The notes under the pieces were generated by a model. The model had not been told where the DNA came from and did not search any database. It saw nothing but the letters and a program-made list of their open reading frames with translations. The position numbers were made by a program, and so were the translations under genes. This document shows, piece by piece, positions 8,868 through 15,518 of a DNA stretch of 23,267 nucleotides. The stretch comes from CBDTTW01 sp965363675 (lineage in GTDB: Bacteria; Bacteroidota; Rhodothermia; Rhodothermales; DASSAV01): the NCBI GenBank assembly GCA_965363675.1, contig CBDTTW010000027.1, forward strand, positions 1 to 23,267. Reading direction: 5' to 3'. Each line of letters begins with the position of its first letter. The stretch's first letter is position 1.

Positions 8868-10188
8868 GGACTCCGGGGCCTCCAGCCCGCGCGAGGAAGC
8901 CGGCAAGCCGGGGTCCGCCGACCGCCTCGTGCTGGGCGTGGACATCGGCACGACCAAGGTGTGCGCCATTGTGGCCTCGGCCGATGCCGCCCACCAAGTG
9001 AGCATCCTGGGGGTGGGCATGGCCGAGTCGGAGGGGCTCAACCGGGGCGTGGTCGTCAACATCGACAAAACGGTCACGGCGGTGCAGCAGGCCGTCCACG
9101 ACGCCGAGCGCGCCGCCGGCGTCGCGACGCAGCGCGTCGTGGTGGGGATCGCGGGGGACCATGTGCAGAGCTTCCAGAGCCGGGGCGTCATCACGGTCAC
9201 CAACCGCGACGGCGCCATCAGCCGCCGCGACGTGCAGCGCCTCATCGAGGACACGATGCACGTGGCGATGCCCGCCGACCGCGAAATCCTGCACGTCATC
9301 CCGCAGGATTTCATCGTGGACGGGCAGGACGGCGTGGCCGACCCCGTCGGGATGAGCGGCGTGCGCCTGGAGGCGAACGTGCACATCATCACGGGGCTGG
9401 TCTCGGCCGCCAAAAACATCTACCGCTGCATCGAGCGGGCCGGCTACAGCATCTCGGACATCGTGCTCGAACCCCTCGCCTCGTCGTTTGCGGTGCTGCA
9501 CCCGGACGAGAAAGAGGTGGGTGTGGCGCTCATCGACATCGGCGGCGGCACGACCGACATCGCGGTGTTCGAGGACAACACGATCCGCCACACGGCCGTC
9601 ATTGCGGTGGCGGGCAACAAGGTCACCGACGACCTGCGCAAGGGCCTGGGCATCATGCGCGACCAAGCCGAGCGCCTGAAGTGCGGTTTCGGCAACGCCG
9701 TAGCCGACATGGTGACCGAAGATCAGGAGATCACGATTGCCGGGCTAGGCGGCCGCCCCGAGAAAAGCATCAGCCGCAGCACGCTCGCGCAGATCATCCA
9801 GCCGCGCATGGAGGAGATTCTGGAGATCGCCGGCATCGAGATCAAGCGCAGCGGGTATGCCCGCCACCTTGCCGCAGGGGTCGTGCTGACCGGCGGCGGG
9901 GCGCTCATCCCCGGCACGGCCGAGCTGGCCTCGGAGGTGCTGGGCATGGAGGCGCGCATCGGCCGGCCGCTCGGGCTGGCGACCGGCATGGTCGAGGAGG
10001 TCAGCGACCCGAAGTTCGCTACGGCCGTGGGGCTGGTGCTCTACGGGCTGCGGCCCGAGCTGATGGGGCGCACGCCGTTCCAGGAAGCCGCGCAGGGCAA
10101 GCCGGAGCCCGCGCCCGAAGAAGCGCCGGGCGAGTCGCTCGTCGGGCGCCTGGGCGCGCGCATGAAGGCGTGGTTCGACGAGCTGTAG
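8836..10188 (+). CDS. ftsA: Cell division protein FtsA (actin-like membrane anchor of FtsZ)
   Basis: Actin-fold ATPase that tethers FtsZ filaments to the inner membrane. Phosphate-1 motif LGVDIGTTK lies at 33-41, phosphate-2 LIDIGGGTTDIAVF at 232-245, and the adenosine motif VLTGGGALIPG at about 350-360. The segment VVVNIDKTVTAVQQAV belongs to the 1C (SHS2) domain typical of FtsA. The last 17 residues (ESLVGRLGARMKAWFDE) form an amphipathic helix that fits the membrane-targeting sequence, joined by an acidic, proline-rich linker. Length 450 aa. The start at 8836 has GGAG nine bases upstream and overlaps ftsQ by 32 bases; a GTG at 8848 is a weaker alternative. Confidence 0.95.
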   Translation: MGAQVNWNSRKDSGASSPREEAGKPGSADRLVLGVDIGTTKVCAIVASADAAHQVSILGVGMAESEGLNRGVVVNIDKTVTAVQQAVHDAERAAGVATQRVVVGIAGDHVQSFQSRGVITVTNRDGAISRRDVQRLIEDTMHVAMPADREILHVIPQDFIVDGQDGVADPVGMSGVRLEANVHIITGLVSAAKNIYRCIERAGYSISDIVLEPLASSFAVLHPDEKEVGVALIDIGGGTTDIAVFEDNTIRHTAVIAVAGNKVTDDLRKGLGIMRDQAERLKCGFGNAVADMVTEDQEITIAGLGGRPEKSISRSTLAQIIQPRMEEILEIAGIEIKRSGYARHLAAGVVLTGGGALIPGTAELASEVLGMEARIGRPLGLATGMVEEVSDPKFATAVGLVLYGLRPELMGRTPFQEAAQGKPEPAPEEAPGESLVGRLGARMKAWFDEL

Positions 10189-10264
10189 CGATCTATCCAC
10201 AAGTTGTACTCATCAAGTCTTCTACATGGCAATAAACTTGTATTCTTAGACTTAGCGCAGTCAT

Positions 10265-10293
10265 TTGAGGGGTTGCTCACCCCGTTTTATATC
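10265..10293 (+). promoter_or_regulatory. Putative ftsZ promoter with small hairpin in the 10189-10328 gap
   Basis: The ftsA-ftsZ gap is the only long gap in the cluster and is clearly AT-richer than its surroundings. TTGAGG (10265-10270) and TATATC (10288-10293) are separated by 17 bases, each matching four of six sigma-70 consensus positions. A GGGGT/ACCCC inverted repeat (10269-10283) followed by GTTTT lies within the spacer and could instead be a weak attenuator. No good TAnnTTTG Bacteroidota element was found here, so the call is tentative. Confidence 0.35.
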
Positions 10294-10328
10294 ACCACCA
10301 TTTTTCAGGCTTTAATCGGAGGGACCCG

Positions 10329-11588
10329 ATGAACACAACCCGTTTTTCGTTTGACGAAGCCTCGCACGAGGAGGCGAAAATCTGCGTCGTAGGTGTGGGC
10401 GGCGGCGGCGGCAACGCCATCAACAACATGATCGACCGCGGCATCCACGGCGTCGAGTTCATCTCGATCAACACCGACTCGCAAGCGCTCATGGCAAACC
10501 GGGCCACGCACAAGGTGCAGGCCGGCCGCGCCCTGACCAAGGGGCTGGGCGCGGGCGCGCGCCCGGCCGTCGGCGCCGAAGCCATCGCAGAGAGCGCGGC
10601 CGAAATCGAGCAGGCGCTTCAGGAGTTCAACATGGTCTTTATCACGGCCGGCATGGGCGGCGGCACCGGCACCGGCGGGGCCCCCGTGGTGGCCGGCATC
10701 GCGCGCAAGCTGGGCATCCTGACGGTCGCCATGGTCACGAAACCTTTCGACTGTGAGGGTCGCAAACGCATGAAAACCGCCCACGAGGGCATCGAAGCCC
10801 TGCGCAACAGCGTCGATACGCTGATCGTGATTCCGAACGAGCGGCTGCTCGACATCGCGGAGGCTCAAACGACCCTCATCGATGCGTTCTCGCGCGCCGA
10901 CGACGTGCTCTACAACGCCACGCGCGGCATCTCGGACCTGATTACGGTGCACGGCCTGATCAACCTCGACTTTGCCGACGTGAAGACGACCATGGAAAAC
11001 GGCGGCACGGCCCTCATGGGCGCCGCCACGGCTTCCGGCGAGAACCGCGCCGAGCGCGCAGCCATCGAGGCCATTTCCAGCCCGCTGCTCGACGGCCTCT
11101 CGATTTCGGGAGCCTCGAACGTGCTGGTCAACATCACGGCCGGGCGCACGCTCGGCATCCGCGAAGCGACGGCGGCCACGAGCATCATCCAGCGCGAGGC
11201 CGGCGACGACGTGGAGGTGATCTTCGGCACCGTCATCGACGAGGCCATGGGCGAGGACCTGCGCGTAACCGTCATCGCAACCGGCTTCGACCGCGCGCGC
11301 GCGTTGCAGCAGCCGCGCCCCGGCATCCAGCGCACGAAGAACACGGACGGCCCGTTGCGCTATAAAGGCGACGAGAATCTGGAAGTGCTCGACGAGCCGG
11401 CCTTCGTCCGTCGCAAGCAAAACGACGGCGATGCGCCGGCGGCCAACGCGCTTCCGACGCCGCGCAAGCTCGACGGCGCGGGCGAGGGCATCCCGAAGAT
11501 CCGCCGGCTTCCGATCGAGGAGCATCGGGACCGCATGCCCCGGCAGAACGCAGACGTGCCGGCGTTCCTGCGCAAGATGATGGACTAA
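10329..11588 (+). CDS. ftsZ: Cell division GTPase FtsZ
   Basis: Tubulin-like GTPase that polymerises into the division ring. The N-terminal nucleotide motif VGVGGGGGNAINNMI lies at 21-35, the tubulin signature GGGTGTG at 110-116, and the catalytic T7 loop NLDFADVKT at 212-220 with D214 and D217. A variable linker of about 80 residues is rich in charged and proline residues. The protein ends in VPAFLRKMMD (410-419), the conserved tail peptide that binds FtsA and other partners. Length 419 aa. A strong ribosome site, GGAGGG at 10318-10323, lies five bases before the ATG and is stronger than those of most upstream genes, fitting high expression. It is the last gene of the cluster. Confidence 0.98.
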   Translation: MNTTRFSFDEASHEEAKICVVGVGGGGGNAINNMIDRGIHGVEFISINTDSQALMANRATHKVQAGRALTKGLGAGARPAVGAEAIAESAAEIEQALQEFNMVFITAGMGGGTGTGGAPVVAGIARKLGILTVAMVTKPFDCEGRKRMKTAHEGIEALRNSVDTLIVIPNERLLDIAEAQTTLIDAFSRADDVLYNATRGISDLITVHGLINLDFADVKTTMENGGTALMGAATASGENRAERAAIEAISSPLLDGLSISGASNVLVNITAGRTLGIREATAATSIIQREAGDDVEVIFGTVIDEAMGEDLRVTVIATGFDRARALQQPRPGIQRTKNTDGPLRYKGDENLEVLDEPAFVRRKQNDGDAPAANALPTPRKLDGAGEGIPKIRRLPIEEHRDRMPRQNADVPAFLRKMMD

Positions 11589-11666
11589 CCGGGCCGGTAC
11601 GCGGCGCCTGGGCGGGGGGCACGAGCGTCCCTCCGGCCCCTGCCACGGCCCCTGAGCAAGGCCCCA

Positions 11667-11700
11667 CGCTCCGCAGGCGAAGCTTTTTGCCTGCGGAGCG
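11667..11700. repeat. 12-bp perfect inverted repeat downstream of ftsZ
   Basis: Arms CGCTCCGCAGGC (11667-11678) and GCCTGCGGAGCG (11689-11700) enclose a ten-base loop with five Ts. No T tract follows, so it is not a standard intrinsic terminator. It lies 78 bases after the ftsZ stop and may protect the 3' end or aid termination together with the next hairpin. Confidence 0.7.
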
Positions 11701-11724
11701 ATTGAGGCGCGCGCGTGGCCCACA

Positions 11725-11759
11725 AAAAAGCCCGCCCCCGGCAAGGGGGCGGGCTTTTT
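11725..11759. terminator. Bidirectional intrinsic terminator between convergent ftsZ and outer-membrane gene
   Basis: A 15-bp perfect stem (AAAAAGCCCGCCCCC, 11725-11739, with its complement at 11745-11759) has a five-base loop. It is flanked by an A run on one side and a T run on the other, so it can end transcription from both strands. It closes the dcw transcript and, on the minus strand, the outer-membrane protein gene that ends at 11778. Confidence 0.93.
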
Positions 11760-11777
11760 GCATACGACAGGGGCTGC

Positions 11778-12323
11778 TTACTGGCCGCCGAAGCGGAACA
11801 GGATGCCGCCCATGATGGAAGTCAAGTTAGCGTCGCCGCCCAGCTTCAGGCGCGCCTGCGCGAACGGGCGGAGGGCGCCGGTGCCGAAGACCGCGCCGCC
11901 GACCAGGTTGATGCCCAGGTCCGTGTTGCCCTCGTCCACCGAGAGCGGGCCGGCGCTGACCTCGTAGGAGGAGTTCACCACGGCAAGCCCCACGCCCGCG
12001 TACGGCGTGAACGACTGGTTATCGACGCCGAACGGATAGAGCACGTTCACGTCGAGCGAGATCAAGCGCGAGCTTACGTCCACCTCGTCGGTGACGCCGA
12101 AGTAGCCGCCGTCGCTGAGGAAAAAGTAGTCCGCGCCCACCTGGAGTTGCAGCGGCAGGCTGCCCACGGGCAGGCCGAATCGGCCTTCGGCGCCCAGGAA
12201 AGCCGCCTCCGCCTCGATATCGTAGCCGAGGCGCGGCCCGACTGAGAACTGCGCATACGCCGACGGAACGGCAAGGCTCAGGGCGAAGACAAGTACAGCG
12301 CCTAACAGTAGTTGCTTTTTCAT
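11778..12323 (-). CDS. Small outer-membrane beta-barrel protein
   Basis: The 181-residue product has a clear signal peptide (MKKQLLLGAVLVFALSLAV, cleavage likely after SAYA at residue 24). The mature part has alternating hydrophobic and polar strands: FSVGPRLGYDIE, LQLQVGADYFFL, LISLDVNVLYPF, FTPYAGVGLAVV, LGINLVGGAVFG, LRPFAQARLKL and SIMGGILFRFG. This is the pattern of an eight-stranded barrel of the OmpX/opacity type. No enzymatic motif is visible, so its role (adhesion, envelope stability, small porin) is unknown. It is transcribed alone on the minus strand, convergent with ftsZ and divergent from the next gene. The start ATG has only a weak AG-rich region upstream. Confidence 0.8.
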   Translation of the reverse strand: MKKQLLLGAVLVFALSLAVPSAYAQFSVGPRLGYDIEAEAAFLGAEGRFGLPVGSLPLQLQVGADYFFLSDGGYFGVTDEVDVSSRLISLDVNVLYPFGVDNQSFTPYAGVGLAVVNSSYEVSAGPLSVDEGNTDLGINLVGGAVFGTGALRPFAQARLKLGGDANLTSIMGGILFRFGGQ

Positions 12324-12355
12324 TTCTTCGTTATGATTGGTGATACGTTAGTAGT

Positions 12356-12390
12356 GCCTGCACATGCACTTAAAGGTTGCTGTGCAAGGC
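12356..12390 (-). repeat. Imperfect inverted repeat in the leader of the outer-membrane gene
   Basis: GCCTGCACA (12356-12364) pairs with TGTGCAAGGC (12381-12390) with a single bulged base and a 16-base loop. On the minus strand it would form a stem-loop in the 5' leader of the barrel-protein mRNA. On the plus strand it is followed by GTTTTT, so it could instead stop antisense transcription. Which reading is right cannot be told from the sequence. Confidence 0.4.
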
Positions 12391-12409
12391 GTTTTTATAC
12401 GGCCGCATG

Positions 12410-12439
12410 AGAATAGGCGCCGGAAGACGCCCTCTGCAA
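12410..12439 (-). promoter_or_regulatory. Possible promoter of the outer-membrane protein gene
   Basis: Read on the minus strand, TTGCAG (12434-12439) and TATTCT (12410-12415) are 18 bases apart and about 85 bases upstream of the ATG at 12323. The match to consensus is only fair, and no TAnnTTTG element occurs here. Confidence 0.25.
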
Positions 12440-12508
12440 GGACCTGCGGATAAGCCGTGGTAATAGTCCTGCTACTCCACTACGCGCACTACTCTGAAAG
12501 GATGCGCC

Positions 12509-12540
12509 TTCGGGAAGTGGTTGCGTTTCGGTTACCTTTG
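12509..12540 (+). promoter_or_regulatory. Bacteroidota-type promoter before the membrane protein gene at 12622
   Basis: TACCTTTG (12533-12540) matches the Bacteroidota -7 element TAnnTTTG exactly. TTCG (12509-12512), one base off TTTG, lies 20 bases upstream, within the usual 17-23 range. Transcription would start near 12547 and leave a leader of about 75 bases. The rest of the divergent gap (12324-12621) shows no convincing gene: an open frame runs upstream from 12457, but its residues lack a signal peptide or any conserved pattern. Confidence 0.45.
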
Positions 12541-12621
12541 CGGCCTTGCTGTTGGAATGAAGCGCGGGGCAGGTTCGTACATTGCAGCCCATTCGCCCCT
12601 GTTACGCGTTCCTTCAGAATC

Positions 12622-14292
12622 ATGCTCCGCGCTGCTTTAAGCGTTGCAATAATATGGCTAAACCTGCTGGCGCCGACCGGGGGCGCAGCGCAGGAGCGTG
12701 CGGCCCCGGCGCCGCTCAGGGGGGTGGTCTGGGAAGCTCCGCCGGAGCCGGAGGCGGCGCGGCGCGAGCTGGCGGCCATGCGCGCCGCCGGAGTGGAGGC
12801 GGTGCGCACGGGCCTGGTGCTCGACGAGCGCGTGCTGGCCGCCGCCGATGCGCTCGGGCTGCGGCTGTTTCAGGATTTGCCGGTGAGCTACCGCTCGGCG
12901 GCCGAGCTGCGGGCCTTGCTGCCGGCGGCCGAAAAGCGCCTGCGCCAGGCGCTGGCGTTGTCGGCAGGGCATCCTTCGGCGCGGGATTTTGGGCTGGGCA
13001 GCTTCAACGACACGCGGGCGCCGGAAGCCTGCGCCTTCTACGAGCGGCTCGCAGGGGCGGCCCGCGCCGGGGGGGCGCGCGCCTACTACACCACCGCCTA
13101 TCCCGGCGGCGACCGCTGCGCCGGAGCCGTGGACCTGGTGCTCGTGGACGCGCGCGATTTGCCCGGCGGCGCGGCGGCGGCGCCCTTGGTCGCGGCGGCG
13201 CAGCAGGCGGCGGGCGGCACGCCGGTAGGCGTCGGGGGGCTGGGCGCGCGCGTCGTGGAAGGCGCCGGGGCGGGCCTGGAGGCCGCCGGCTCGCCGGAGC
13301 GGCAAGCGCGCTACCTGGAGTCGGGGCTAAACGCGCTTCTCGCGCTGGAGGCGCCGCCCGCCGTGGTGTTCGTGCATCAGTGGCGCGACGCCGCCGCGTC
13401 CGTATTCCTGCGCCGCGCCTTCTACGATCCGCAGCAGGGCCGCTATGGGCTGCACACCGCCGAAGGCGCGCCTCGGCCGGCGCTCGCCGTCGTGCGGGGC
13501 ATCTACACGGGGCGGCAGGACGTGTTCGCTTTTGTGGGCGGCGCCGGCGGCCCGACCCCGACGCCGTGGCCGCTGCTGCTGACCTGGAGCGTGGCGCTCG
13601 TGCTGGCGCTCTTCTACGCAGGCTCGCCCCGGCTGCGCCAGATGATCCCCCGCTACTTTCTGGCGCAAGGCTTCTACCGCGACGCCGTGCGCGAAGGCCG
13701 GGACATCCTGCTCGGCTCGAGCGCGGTGCTGCTGGCGGCGCTGGGCTGCGCCCTCGGCGTGCTCGCCGCGACGCTGGCGGGGGCGCTCCACCCCGAGCCC
13801 GCTTACCGCCTCGTGATGCACTGGCTGCCCGAGGGCGTGCGCGAGGCCATGCACGGGCTGCTGGCGCGGCCCTGGATGATGATCGTCCTGTTGGGCAGCA
13901 TCCACGCCCTGTTCCTGGTCTTCTGGAGCACGATCCTTTCCATTGCCTCGCGGCGGCGCTTTCCGCTCTCGCCGGGGCAGGCCCTTATGCTGGTGGTGTG
14001 GCCCCGCTGGCCGATGCTGCTGCTGATGGCCGTGGCCGTCGTCGGAAGCGCGCTCGAAGGCGCGCTCGCGCTTCAGGTGATGCTGGGCGCGGCGGCGGCG
14101 TGGCTCGCGCTGACGCTCTACGCCGTCCTGCGGACGACCTATGATTACGGGCGCATCACCCGGATGCCGCTGCACAAGCTGCTGCTCGTGCTGCTGGCGC
14201 ATCCGGCCGTGCTCGCGGCGCTGGCGGCGGCCGTCCTTGCGGCGCTGCACCCCTCGGAAGTGGGGTTTCTGCGGGCGCTGCTGGCTGCGTAG
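12622..14292 (+). CDS. Membrane protein with degenerate glycoside-hydrolase-like (GH2-type TIM barrel) ectodomain
   Basis: I do not recognise this 556-residue protein as a named family. Residues 1-24 look like a signal peptide (ALSVAIIWLNLLAP, then GGAAQ). Residues ~30-305 read like the TIM barrel of family 2 glycosidases: LAAMRAAGVEAVRTG, DALGLRLFQDLPVSY, GLGSFNDTR, and a late VGVGGLGARVVEGAG. The acid/base glutamate expected in a SxNE-type motif is Asp (ND, 129-130). The nucleophile glutamate expected in a TEFG-type motif is Gly (GGLG), so the domain is probably inactive. About six membrane helices follow (316-333, 365-388, 418-441, 453-475, 479-503, 518-543), broadly reminiscent of Bacteroidota membrane domains such as DUF4271, though I cannot confirm that. 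The start at 12622 is chosen for the signal peptide; the frame stays open back to 12457. It is convergent with the glycosyltransferase gene. Confidence 0.7.
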   Translation: MLRAALSVAIIWLNLLAPTGGAAQERAAPAPLRGVVWEAPPEPEAARRELAAMRAAGVEAVRTGLVLDERVLAAADALGLRLFQDLPVSYRSAAELRALLPAAEKRLRQALALSAGHPSARDFGLGSFNDTRAPEACAFYERLAGAARAGGARAYYTTAYPGGDRCAGAVDLVLVDARDLPGGAAAAPLVAAAQQAAGGTPVGVGGLGARVVEGAGAGLEAAGSPERQARYLESGLNALLALEAPPAVVFVHQWRDAAASVFLRRAFYDPQQGRYGLHTAEGAPRPALAVVRGIYTGRQDVFAFVGGAGGPTPTPWPLLLTWSVALVLALFYAGSPRLRQMIPRYFLAQGFYRDAVREGRDILLGSSAVLLAALGCALGVLAATLAGALHPEPAYRLVMHWLPEGVREAMHGLLARPWMMIVLLGSIHALFLVFWSTILSIASRRRFPLSPGQALMLVVWPRWPMLLLMAVAVVGSALEGALALQVMLGAAAAWLALTLYAVLRTTYDYGRITRMPLHKLLLVLLAHPAVLAALAAAVLAALHPSEVGFLRALLAA

Positions 14293-14318
14293 CGCATGCC
14301 TGCGCTACTGCGCTACGC
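14287..14318. repeat. Nested inverted repeat joining the stop codons of two convergent genes
   Basis: GCGTAGCGCA (14287-14296) pairs with TGCGCTACGC (14309-14318). The left arm can alternatively pair as TAGCGCA (14290-14296) with TGCGCTA (14301-14307), because TGCGCTAC is present twice in tandem. The shorter palindrome runs exactly from the TAG stop of the plus-strand gene to the TAG stop of the minus-strand gene. With no T tract it is at best a weak bidirectional terminator. Confidence 0.6.
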
Positions 14319-15339
14319 TTACCGCTTCCTCCTCGACCGGCAGGGCCTCTTCGGGGTGCATCAGCCGCGACCAGACGCGGAGCGCGTATTCGTGGAAAGG
14401 CTGTTTGTGCCGCAGCCACCCGAAGTGCAGCACGTAGGGCGTTGCGTCGAGGTAATCGCCCCGGCCGGGGATGCCGGCGAGGAGGGCGATGAGCGCGCGC
14501 CGCAGCGTCGCGTTTGCTACGCCGCGCAGCGAGTAGACCAGGGGATCGCAGTAGTAGCGGCAGCTCACCTGCTCGAAGTCGGCGTCGTAGCGGGTCATGC
14601 CCTCGATGAAATCGAGCTGGGGGCTGTTGAAGCCCTGAAGCCAGGGGAACACGGGCAGGTTCAGGCGGCTCATCGCCATGGCGAGGCTCCACTCGCACGA
14701 CTCCTCGCTGCGGCCCTCGCTGAGGCGGCTGCGGAAGTGCGTCTGGCTGCGGCGCTCCAGGAAGTCGGCGGCGGTGCCGCAGACGAGGTGCGCCGTGGCG
14801 CGGTCGCGGCAGTAGATCATGCCGGCCTGTACGCGCGGCAGGTGCGTGATGCCGAAGCGGCGCATGGTGCGCCGGCGGCGGTCGAAAAGGAAGTCCACGA
14901 GGACGCCGGCGCCCTTAGGGCCGCCGAAGAAGAAGTCCGCGCGTTCGAGGCCGGTGGCCGTAAACGGAAACGCCGCGAGCTGCGTCCAGAGCGGGTCCGG
15001 GTTGCGGCACCAGATCATGTCCGAGTCGAGGAACAGGCACCGGTCGAACGGCATGAACTCGTGCAGGTTGTGCTTGAACCCGACGATGGAGCGGCGGCGC
15101 TCCGGCAGCGGCTCGATGCGCTCGAACAGGCTGTCCAGGCCGAGGCGTTCGAGCAGCAGCCGGTGGCTTTTCGGGCAGTAGAGCGCCACGGGCCGGAAGC
15201 TGTCGTAGCGGCGCAGGCTCACCACCGAAGCGACGGCGTGCCGCACGAAACGCTCCGGGCCGTACGTGTGCAGCACGTACCCTTCTATAGGATCAGCCGG
15301 CAGGTTTACGACCCGCAGCTTTTGATTCGTCGAAGCCAA
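14305..15339 (-). CDS. Putative glycosyltransferase, GT-A fold, GT8-like
   Basis: The 344-residue soluble protein has the pattern of a nucleotide-sugar glycosyltransferase. RHAVASVVSLRRYDSFRPVALYC leads into FKHNLHEFMPFDRCLFLDSDMIW, with the metal-binding DxD motif (D105-S-D107) and an upstream lysine (K89), as in glycogenin-like GT8 enzymes. QAGMIYCRDR (171-180) and PQLDFIEG fit acceptor-side loops. No signal peptide or membrane helix is seen, so it likely acts in the cytoplasm. Acceptor and sugar are unknown. The start is TTG: the frame is closed by TAG six codons upstream, and a good ribosome site precedes the TTG. It lies downstream of mlaC on the same strand but has its own promoter. Confidence 0.8.
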   Translation of the reverse strand: MASTNQKLRVVNLPADPIEGYVLHTYGPERFVRHAVASVVSLRRYDSFRPVALYCPKSHRLLLERLGLDSLFERIEPLPERRRSIVGFKHNLHEFMPFDRCLFLDSDMIWCRNPDPLWTQLAAFPFTATGLERADFFFGGPKGAGVLVDFLFDRRRRTMRRFGITHLPRVQAGMIYCRDRATAHLVCGTAADFLERRSQTHFRSRLSEGRSEESCEWSLAMAMSRLNLPVFPWLQGFNSPQLDFIEGMTRYDADFEQVSCRYYCDPLVYSLRGVANATLRRALIALLAGIPGRGDYLDATPYVLHFGWLRHKQPFHEYALRVWSRLMHPEEALPVEEEAVSVAQ

Positions 15340-15345
15340 TGCACT

Positions 15346-15351
15346 CTCTCC
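15346..15351 (-). promoter_or_regulatory. Ribosome binding site fixing a TTG start
   Basis: On the minus strand GGAGAG, within GCGGAGAGAG, ends six bases before the TTG at 15339. The in-frame stop TAG at 15355-15357 rules out an upstream start, so this site decides the start of the glycosyltransferase. Confidence 0.7.
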
Positions 15352-15365
15352 GCGCTAGGCGAGCA

Positions 15366-15425
15366 TCATAACCAGAGGACTTGCTGCGGCGCCGCGAAAG
15401 CAGCGCTTGCGTGCGGCAGCCTCAT
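15366..15425 (-). other. Possible 19-residue leader ORF before the glycosyltransferase
   Basis: ATG at 15425 opens a short frame (MRLPHASAAFAAPQQVLWL) that ends at TGA 15366-15368. The ATG lies in the loop of the leader hairpin. A second short start, ATGATG at 15369-15364, reads four codons to TAG 15355-15357 in the glycosyltransferase frame. No strong ribosome site precedes either, so translation is unproven. Confidence 0.2.
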
Positions 15426-15444
15426 TTTTACCAGCCGCACGCAA
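15407..15444 (-). repeat. 11-bp stem-loop in the glycosyltransferase mRNA leader
   Basis: TTGCGTGCGGC (15407-15417) and GCCGCACGCAA (15434-15444) are perfect complements around a 16-base loop. Given the promoter at 15450-15480, transcription would start at about 15443, so the stem would sit at the extreme 5' end of the mRNA. A GCGGC/GCCGC palindrome (15386-15395) lies further into the leader. No T tract follows, so it is not an ordinary terminator for mlaC. Confidence 0.6.
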
Positions 15445-15449
15445 CCGGC

Positions 15450-15480
15450 CAAAAGTAGCGCAAGAAAATAAAACTGCAAA
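15450..15480 (-). promoter_or_regulatory. Consensus Bacteroidota promoter for the glycosyltransferase gene
   Basis: On the minus strand TTTG (15477-15480) is followed after exactly 19 bases by TACTTTTG (15450-15457). This matches the Bacteroidota housekeeping pattern TTTG-N19-TAnnTTTG at every defined position. It lies between mlaC and the glycosyltransferase, about 110 bases before the TTG start. Confidence 0.7.
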
Positions 15481-15518
15481 AATGCTGCTTTCCCCAGGCG
15501 AAGAATCCTTGCGGGCTT

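Noticed and set aside
6183..9419. A 1078-codon open frame on the minus strand opposite murG, murC, ftsQ and ftsA
   Set aside because: It is fully antisense to four clear genes. In DNA of about 70% GC stop codons are rare in several frames; the translation shows only low-complexity Arg/Ala/His-rich sequence without domains.
12457..12621. N-terminal extension of the membrane protein back to 12457
   Set aside because: It would hide the signal peptide at residue 56 and overlaps the TACCTTTG promoter element; the residues look non-coding.
14296..15471. A 391-codon plus-strand frame across the glycosyltransferase
   Set aside because: The minus-strand frame has a DxD motif, a ribosome site and a promoter; the plus frame has only biased composition.
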